A program made the position numbers and the translations under genes. The notes under the pieces were generated by a model. That model searched no databases and was not told the DNA's origin. It saw only the letters and a program-made list of their open reading frames with translations. Positions 1-3,892 of a stretch of 9,224 nucleotides of DNA are shown piece after piece; within the stretch, counting starts at the first letter, position 1; the number at the start of each line of letters is the position of its first letter. The stretch lies in contig JACQVM010000042.1 in the NCBI GenBank assembly GCA_016209785.1, positions 1 through 9,224 on the forward strand, read 5' to 3'. The stretch is from Candidatus Melainabacteria bacterium (GTDB lineage Bacteria > Cyanobacteriota > Vampirovibrionia > Obscuribacterales > Obscuribacteraceae).

Positions 1-145
1 CAACAGGATCCAGAAGCTGGCTCATAAACTCTACGGCCTTGTCTATGTTGGTCAATGTCACTGTGTCCTTAAGCTCCTCAGGCAAAGGCAATGATACAGA
101 TGACTTCAGGACATCGGTATTGGCTTTGATATCACCTTGTCCCAT
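1..145 (-). CDS. Partial gene after nuoA, probable NADH-quinone oxidoreductase subunit (NuoB/NdhK-like N-terminus)
   Basis: An open frame starts at ATG 145-143 and runs off the left edge, giving 48 codons and no stop. It begins five bases after the nuoA stop, and a good GGGAG ribosome site lies in the last codons of nuoA, so it is clearly a translated operon partner. In most bacteria and in cyanobacteria nuoA/ndhC is followed by nuoB/ndhK, the [4Fe-4S] cluster N2 subunit in the peripheral arm of complex I. The visible part (EELKDTVTLTNID, residues 23-35) resembles the stretch before the NuoB core. The Trp and Ser-Leu-Trp/Tyr-Pro residues that usually follow are not obvious; a QLLDP at residues 43-47 may be the divergent counterpart. 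The cluster-binding cysteines would lie outside the window. That this is a gene is near certain; that it is NuoB rather than NuoC or another subunit is inferred mainly from gene order. Confidence 0.6.
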   Translation of the reverse strand, partial: MGQGDIKANTDVLKSSVSLPLPEELKDTVTLTNIDKAVEFMSQLLDPV

Positions 146-150
146 ATTGC

Positions 151-543
151 TTACTCCCACTTTAAAGCCCCTTTGGCCCATGCATAGGCCAGCCCCACCA
201 CAAGGATAAGCAAAAAGACAGTCATTTCAATTGGTCCAAGCCATGGACACGCAAATAGCTCCTTGATATAACCTGTTGTTAATGCCCAAGGTATTATGAA
301 CACAATTTCAATATCAAACACAATAAACAAAAGGGCATACAGGTAATAACGGATATCAAATTGAATGTGCGCTTCTTGCAGTGGCTGCATACCGCACTCA
401 TAAGGTTGATTCTTTATTGGATTGGGGGTATGGAAACCAAATACTGTTTGTAGCAGCCAGGCAAGCCCAATCATCCCCACAGCTGGCAGTGCAAAGCCTA
501 CAAGCACAAACAAAACTATCTGAGCAACTTGAAGCTGATACAT
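151..543 (-). CDS. nuoA: NADH-quinone oxidoreductase subunit A (NuoA/NdhC)
   Basis: A small membrane subunit of respiratory complex I, at the junction between the membrane arm and the quinone-binding region, helping couple NADH (or ferredoxin) oxidation to proton pumping. The 130-residue length is normal for the family. Three hydrophobic segments lie at about residues 7-31, 64-88 and 104-124. The family signatures are plain: NPIKNQPYECGM (41-52), with the loop Cys50 before the quinone site, and FDIRYYLYALLF (62-73) followed by FDIEIVFIIPWA (76-87). The ATG at 543-541 is the natural start because the protein begins just before the first membrane helix. Its ribosome site is weak (AAGG about 13 bases upstream). 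It leads a minus-strand operon continuing off the left edge and is divergent from rnc. Identification is secure from the sequence; whether it uses NADH or ferredoxin cannot be told here. Confidence 0.96.
   Translation of the reverse strand: MYQLQVAQIVLFVLVGFALPAVGMIGLAWLLQTVFGFHTPNPIKNQPYECGMQPLQEAHIQFDIRYYLYALLFIVFDIEIVFIIPWALTTGYIKELFACPWLGPIEMTVFLLILVVGLAYAWAKGALKWE
154..158 (-). promoter_or_regulatory. Ribosome binding site for the gene after nuoA
   Basis: Read on the minus strand this is GGGAG, eight bases before ATG 145-143. It lies within the final Trp-Glu-stop codons of nuoA. It fixes the start of the downstream gene and suggests the two genes are translated from one message. Confidence 0.7.
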
Positions 544-643
544 AAACTTTGAGCAACCTTTTCGACACTTGGCTTGCTGGCGGGCATGCCATCTGAGCTT
601 CCATAAAGCATATCAGGACCTGTCGCTGGCAAATCCATCTTAA

Positions 644-649
644 ATTATA
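644..649 (-). promoter_or_regulatory. Candidate -10 element for the nuoA operon
   Basis: Read on the minus strand this is a perfect TATAAT, about 100 bases upstream of the nuoA start, inside the 279-base gap shared with rnc. No convincing -35 hexamer lies 16-18 bases further upstream and there is no TGn extension. The call rests on one hexamer and the right location. Confidence 0.35.
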
Positions 650-822
650 GCTACCGTTGAACAACCCCGACGTTAACGCCTGGGTCTCCTCGCATGAGCC
701 AGAGGAACTTTTGGAGAATTCTTGAAACAATGGTTAACAAACTGACTACCTGTCCCCGTTTTCTGCAACACATCGATAGAGTAAGAGTTTAGGACAAATT
801 TGGTTTTCATAAAGAAGAGTCA

Positions 823-1563
823 ATGAGCATGAATGCAACCCCAATACCAACCAAGCGACTCAAACAGCTTGATGAACTTTTAGCCAAGCTAGGCATACCT
901 TGCGGCAAGATGGGCTTGTTGAACGAGGCACTTACTCACAGCTCACATGCTGCAGAGAACCCAGGACTGGCAGACAACGAGCGCCTGGAGTTTTTCGGCG
1001 ATGCGGTACTCAAGTTCGTTATTTCTGAATATCTTTTAGAGCGCTTTCCTTCTTATGATGAAGGCCGCCTAACAGAAATTAGATCCGTCCTTGTTAGCTC
1101 AAATACCTTAGCAACGTTGGCTAATCAGTTTGACCTGGGCAAGTACACCCTTGTGGGTAGACGAGTTTCTATGCGTCCTTCCATTTTAGCCTGCACAATG
1201 GAAGCTATCCTTGGCGCAATTTATCTTGATTCTGGTCTTACTTATGTGCAAAACCTAATTGTTCGACTGCTTGGTTCACAGACAACCGACGTCGATCGTG
1301 ACGCAGTTAAGGACAATTACAAAGCCCAACTACAGGAACTAACCCAAGCACAAGCACAGGGCGTACCTCAGTACGCTGTGGTAACGGTCGATGGACCAGC
1401 TCATGAGCCGGTGTTTAACGTTACAGTATCTGTAGCTAATGTCGTGTTAGGCGCAGGCTCTGGTTCTTCCAAGAAAGCTGCTGAACAAGCTGCTGCTAGA
1501 CAGGCTCTAGCTAAACTAGAGACAACCAACACGTCATCAGCAGGGGCTCCAATAATACATTAG
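823..1563 (+). CDS. rnc: Ribonuclease III
   Basis: Endonuclease that cuts double-stranded RNA in the cytoplasm, used in rRNA precursor processing and mRNA turnover. The 246 residues are slightly longer than the usual 220-230. The endonuclease domain (about 10-155) has the signature NERLEFFGDAVL (52-63) and the DEG motif (79-81). A double-stranded-RNA-binding domain follows (about 164-233), beginning DNYKAQLQE and ending with the GSGSSKKAAEQAAARQAL helix. Of the four core metal ligands, Glu56, Asp60 and Glu127 are present. The position equivalent to E. coli Asp114 (Aquifex Asp107) is Cys124, in SILACTMEA. The loop before it (GRRVSMRP) is also short. The chosen ATG 823 has a modest AAGAAG ribosome site; a second in-frame ATG lies at 829. 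It is divergent from nuoA and convergent with the next gene, 27 bases apart. The family call is secure; full catalytic competence is open. Confidence 0.96.
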   Translation: MSMNATPIPTKRLKQLDELLAKLGIPCGKMGLLNEALTHSSHAAENPGLADNERLEFFGDAVLKFVISEYLLERFPSYDEGRLTEIRSVLVSSNTLATLANQFDLGKYTLVGRRVSMRPSILACTMEAILGAIYLDSGLTYVQNLIVRLLGSQTTDVDRDAVKDNYKAQLQELTQAQAQGVPQYAVVTVDGPAHEPVFNVTVSVANVVLGAGSGSSKKAAEQAAARQALAKLETTNTSSAGAPIIH

Positions 1564-1590
1564 GGATTTAAGTTGTCTTAACTCTCAAGC

Positions 1591-2067
1591 CTAATGAAGC
1601 AGTGCTGGCCCACCCTGTACCGGCTCTGCATTGAAATCGAGTTGCTGTATGCGCGTCTGACCAGGCGACAGAGAGCTTGTTGTGTCGGCACCAACTGGCT
1701 CACTTTGAGCTGCCGTCGGGACTTTATCCACCCTAACTGCAAGCCGCTTTAGTCCAGAAGCATCAGCTAACCCTTCAGCTTTAGTCTGCAGAGCTAAAGC
1801 TTCCTTGTCAGCCTTGGCAGCCTTAAAATCTGCATCAGCCGCTTTGAGTAGTGCTTTAGCAGCAACTAATTGCTTACGAGCTGTTTCTAGTTCAACCTTG
1901 GCCTGACGGACTCGTTCGTCTGCTTTCACCAGCGCTGGAGTTGAGCCCGCTATAGGCGCTACCTCAGAGATTCTCTTAAGCGGTTCGGCAGCACCGCATG
2001 CGACACTAGTCTGGACCAAAAGAACTCCCATAAGAATGCCAATTCTTCCTAAATTATATGACTTCAT
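1591..2067 (-). CDS. Small exported Ala/Lys-rich helical protein of unknown function
   Basis: I do not recognise this protein. From the ATG at 2067-2065 it has 158 residues. This start is preferred over an in-frame GTG at 2103 because GAGG sits five bases upstream and a classic signal sequence follows at once: MKSYNLGRIG, then a hydrophobic core to about residue 22. Cleavage could occur near GAA (25-27). Cys24 in SVAC loosely resembles a lipobox, but Ser at -3 is atypical. Residues about 45-102 are rich in Ala, Lys, Glu and Leu without Pro, and should form one long helix or coiled coil. The C-terminal third is Pro/Ser/Gln-rich and probably disordered. No catalytic motif is visible. It stands alone, convergent with rnc and divergent from the rpsA region. 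A periplasmic or envelope-associated role is inferred from the signal sequence only. Confidence 0.7.
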   Translation of the reverse strand: MKSYNLGRIGILMGVLLVQTSVACGAAEPLKRISEVAPIAGSTPALVKADERVRQAKVELETARKQLVAAKALLKAADADFKAAKADKEALALQTKAEGLADASGLKRLAVRVDKVPTAAQSEPVGADTTSSLSPGQTRIQQLDFNAEPVQGGPALLH

Positions 2068-2072
2068 TCTTG

Positions 2073-2076
2073 CCTC
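2073..2076 (-). promoter_or_regulatory. Ribosome binding site deciding the ATG start at 2067
   Basis: Read on the minus strand this is GAGG, five bases before ATG 2067-2065. The alternative upstream GTG at 2103 would place 12 polar residues before the signal sequence and has no better ribosome site. Confidence 0.6.
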
Positions 2077-2201
2077 GGTTGTTGCGTTGTTATCTTGCAG
2101 CACCTAGACCAGCCGACAGACACATCTGTTTAGCCAGTCAATGCTTGACTTTTTTGAAACAAGCAAATGGGCCCGACAAGCCCAAAAGCTGCCATCAGCA
2201 A

Positions 2202-2207
2202 ATTATA
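2202..2207 (-). promoter_or_regulatory. Candidate -10 element for the exported helical protein gene
   Basis: Read on the minus strand this is a perfect TATAAT in the context TGTTTATAAT, about 135 bases upstream of ATG 2067. A TG dinucleotide lies one base off the extended -10 position. No good -35 is seen at 16-18 bases. Confidence 0.33.
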
Positions 2208-2280
2208 AACAGACAAGTGGCTCATAAATCGATTATGAAAGCTCTCCTAGGTTTAGCTAATTGTCGGATTGCTAAAGCAT

Positions 2281-2406
2281 ATGTATCGTCTATGCCGACT
2301 TGTCTTTGCAGTCCTGTCCGTCTGGGCTACCCACTCTGCCAAGCTCAACACCCACCTTTGTGTCCGGGCGGACCTTAGAGGAAGCAAAAGAAAAGCTTTT
2401 GATTGA
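2281..2406 (+). CDS. Possible small secreted peptide ORF, perhaps frameshifted
   Basis: An ATG at 2281 opens 41 codons ending at TGA 2404-2406. The first 20 residues, MYRLCRLVFAVLSVWATHSA, have the layout of a signal peptide: basic start, hydrophobic core, small residues at an AXA-like end. The rest of this frame looks unnatural. One frame over, from about 2342 to TAG 2426-2428, the sequence reads as a plausible helix (RTLEEAKEKLLIEVIVVY). A one-base shift near 2336-2345 would join the two into a secreted peptide of roughly 48 residues. This could be a decayed gene, a sequencing error or chance. The ribosome site is poor. I cannot assign a function. Confidence 0.2.
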   Translation: MYRLCRLVFAVLSVWATHSAKLNTHLCVRADLRGSKRKAFD

Positions 2407-2417
2407 GGTTATTGTTG

Positions 2418-2423
2418 TATATT
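2418..2423 (+). promoter_or_regulatory. Candidate -10 element upstream of rpsA
   Basis: TATATT matches five of six consensus bases. It lies about 215 bases before rpsA and would start a transcript near 2430, placing the two following hairpins at the 5' end of the message. No good -35 is present at normal spacing (TTGATT at 2399-2404 is only 13 bases away). Confidence 0.25.
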
Positions 2424-2434
2424 GTTAGTTTCAT

Positions 2435-2464
2435 CAACCTATGGTTAAACTAAGCCATAGGTTG
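2435..2464 (+). promoter_or_regulatory. Strong hairpin in the rpsA upstream region
   Basis: CAACCTATGG (2435-2444) is perfectly complementary to CCATAGGTTG (2455-2464). Two further inner pairs (T-G and T-A) leave a loop of six bases, AAACTA. No run of T follows, so it is not a standard intrinsic terminator. It could be a leader RNA structure of rpsA or a protein-binding DNA dyad. Confidence 0.55.
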
Positions 2465-2466
2465 TT

Positions 2467-2493
2467 AGGGTGTACGTGTTTAAAGCACACCCT
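2467..2493 (+). promoter_or_regulatory. Second hairpin in the rpsA upstream region
   Basis: AGGGTGT (2467-2473) pairs perfectly with ACACCCT (2487-2493) around a 13-base loop. GTGT at 2476-2479 can instead pair with ACAC at 2487-2490, so two mutually exclusive folds share the same right arm. It begins two bases after the previous hairpin. Confidence 0.4.
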
Positions 2494-2584
2494 GGCAATA
2501 GGCAACATGGACTTGGCGATGAGCTAGTTTAGGTAGCTTTTATTTCAGCCTAGGTTCTTGTAGTCCTCGTGGGCGCTAAATGGT

Positions 2585-2598
2585 GAATTGTCCAATTC
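2585..2598. promoter_or_regulatory. Short operator-like dyad before rpsA
   Basis: GAATTG (2585-2590) and CAATTC (2593-2598) are perfect inverted repeats two bases apart, about 40 bases before the rpsA start. As RNA the two-base loop is too tight, so if functional it is more likely a DNA-binding site. Confidence 0.25.
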
Positions 2599-2617
2599 CA
2601 GTGTTACTGCTGGGTAT

Positions 2618-2623
2618 AAGGGG
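2618..2623 (+). promoter_or_regulatory. Ribosome binding site of rpsA
   Basis: AAGGGG lies 13 bases before ATG 2637, longer than the usual 5-9. It is the only Shine-Dalgarno-like sequence near this start. Confidence 0.5.
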
Positions 2624-2636
2624 ATAAGACAGCTCA

Positions 2637-3776
2637 ATGTCACAAACTCTAGTGGTCAAAGGAGAACTTGCTTCAGTGTCTGAACAAAAAATTGAGGAAA
2701 ATTCCAAATCAGAATTTGAACGTCTACTCAGCGAAACCTTCGCATACAAGTTTGAGCAGGGCGATATCATCACCGGTAATGTGGTGCGCGTAGAGCGTGA
2801 CGGGGTCCTCGTTGATGTTGGCGGCAAGTCGGAAGGATTTGTTCCTTTCAAGGAAATTTCCAACATTCCCATTGAGTCTGTAGACAACGTGCTTAGAGTA
2901 GGTGACCGCCTAGAGTTTTATATTTTGCGGGAAGAAAACGAGAATGGGCAGCTAACGCTGTCACTCAAACGGGTTGCCCAAGCTCGTGGCTGGACACAGC
3001 TTGAAGAACAAAAGAAACATGACGAGACAATCCGGGCCCGGATTTCTGCCGTAGTCAAGGGTGGGGTAGTGGTGGATGTATATGGATTACGTGGTTTTGT
3101 GCCAGCAAGCCAGCTCCGTGTCAAAGGAACCACCCCAGAAGAGCTTATCGGCATGGAAATTCCTATGAAAATCCTAGAGACCGACACTAAGCGCAACAAA
3201 CTTATTTTAAGTCAGCGTCTGGCAGTACAAGAGGAAAAGGCAGCTCAGCGAGAGAAGATTCTGGACACCTTGGAAGCTGGGCAGGTAGTAACTGGGGAGG
3301 TAGTCCGTATTGCTGATTTTGGGGCCTTTATAGATTTAGGGGGCCTTGATGGACTGCTGCCCATTTCAGAAATTTCCTGGGAGCGGGTTTCTCATCCATC
3401 TGATGTACTTAAGGTTGGACAAATGGTTACAACCAAGGTCCTTAAGATTGACAAGGACAAAGGACACATTAGCCTCAGCCTTAAACAAATGCAGCCTGAT
3501 CCTTGGAAAGAAATTGAGGACAAATTCCAGGATGGACAAGTGGTTAACGGTAAAGTACGCAAAATACAAAGTTTCGGTGCCTTTGTCCAAATTTATCCTG
3601 GGGTAGATGCACTCTTGCCTACAGTTGAAATGTCCGAACAGCCAAACATCAAACCAGAGGAAATAGTACAAGTTGGACAAGAAATTAAGGCAATTATCAA
3701 GAAGTTTTCTCCTAAGGAGCACAAAATTAGCCTGAGCCTTAAGGGAATGGATGTCAGCGATTTAATCGGAGCTTGA
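2637..3776 (+). CDS. rpsA: 30S ribosomal protein S1, four S1 domains
   Basis: RNA-binding ribosomal protein that helps dock and unfold mRNA on the 30S subunit. The 379-residue length and four domains place it between the three-domain cyanobacterial form and the six-domain E. coli form. S1 repeats lie at about residues 41-112, 127-194, 213-283 and 298-369. Repeats 3 and 4 are the most canonical: GEVVRIADFGAFIDLGGLDG with ISLSLKQ, and GKVRKIQSFGAFVQI with ISLSLKG. Repeat 2 is the most divergent (ISAVVKGGVVVDVYGLRGFVP), as is usual for bacterial S1. The first 40 residues are charged and variable. The ATG is the first in frame and has an AAGGGG upstream. It is transcribed alone, after a long structured upstream region, and converges on the HD-GYP gene. 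A general S1-domain RNA-binding protein is the only alternative; the repeat pattern favours true S1. Confidence 0.93.
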   Translation: MSQTLVVKGELASVSEQKIEENSKSEFERLLSETFAYKFEQGDIITGNVVRVERDGVLVDVGGKSEGFVPFKEISNIPIESVDNVLRVGDRLEFYILREENENGQLTLSLKRVAQARGWTQLEEQKKHDETIRARISAVVKGGVVVDVYGLRGFVPASQLRVKGTTPEELIGMEIPMKILETDTKRNKLILSQRLAVQEEKAAQREKILDTLEAGQVVTGEVVRIADFGAFIDLGGLDGLLPISEISWERVSHPSDVLKVGQMVTTKVLKIDKDKGHISLSLKQMQPDPWKEIEDKFQDGQVVNGKVRKIQSFGAFVQIYPGVDALLPTVEMSEQPNIKPEEIVQVGQEIKAIIKKFSPKEHKISLSLKGMDVSDLIGA

Positions 3777-3782
3777 TCAATA

Positions 3783-3892
3783 TTAGAGCCCTCGGTCGGC
3801 ATTTAGCTCTAAGCCCTCCGTTGCCACCTTCAGCGGCTCCTCCGGGCGTAAAGACGCTTCGACCGGCTAAGCACAGCTCTCGCTGTACGTCG
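3783..3892. other. Stem-loop-dense convergent intergenic element
   Basis: The gap between the convergent ends of rpsA and the HD-GYP gene is packed with complementary segments. TTAGAGC (3783-3789) pairs with GCTCTAA (3806-3812). CGTTG (3819-3823) pairs with CAGCG (3831-3835), with one G-U pair. GCGT (3846-3849) pairs with ACGC (3854-3857) around an AAAG loop, extended by two G-U pairs on the plus strand. ACAGC (3873-3877) pairs with GCTGT (3882-3886) around TCTC. CGGTCG (3793-3798) can also pair with CGACCG (3860-3865), closing the middle. The stretch appears more GC-rich than its surroundings. No T-run follows any stem. It may be a dispersed intergenic repeat, a small RNA, or 3'-end structures that protect or terminate both messages. 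Confidence 0.45.

Larger units (their letters stand above)
2068..2636. other. Long divergent intergenic region between the exported helical protein gene and rpsA
   Basis: This is 569 bases without a convincing conserved gene. The left part (2068-2280) shows only the leader and candidate promoter of the minus-strand gene. The middle holds a 41-codon ORF with a signal-peptide-like start. The right part (2435-2636) holds two hairpins in a row, a short dyad and the rpsA ribosome site. The length is notable for a genome whose other gaps are 27-298 bases. Confidence 0.6.

Noticed and set aside
398..730. Minus-strand 110-codon ORF overlapping nuoA
   Set aside because: It lies in another frame over the secure nuoA gene and its upstream region, and its product is Cys/Ser-rich without family features.
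1564..1590. Possible terminator between convergent rnc and the helical protein gene
   Set aside because: The only stem is about five A/T-rich pairs (TTAAG/CTTAA) with no T-run on either strand.
2058..2378. Plus-strand 106-codon ORF at the start of the long gap
   Set aside because: It begins inside the opposite-strand gene, has no ribosome site, and its Pro/Cys-rich product looks like non-coding translation.
3842..3853. Short CCGGGCGTAAAG segment resembling a conserved 16S rRNA stretch
   Set aside because: The similarity covers about a dozen bases and no other rRNA sequence is nearby; it fits a local hairpin instead.
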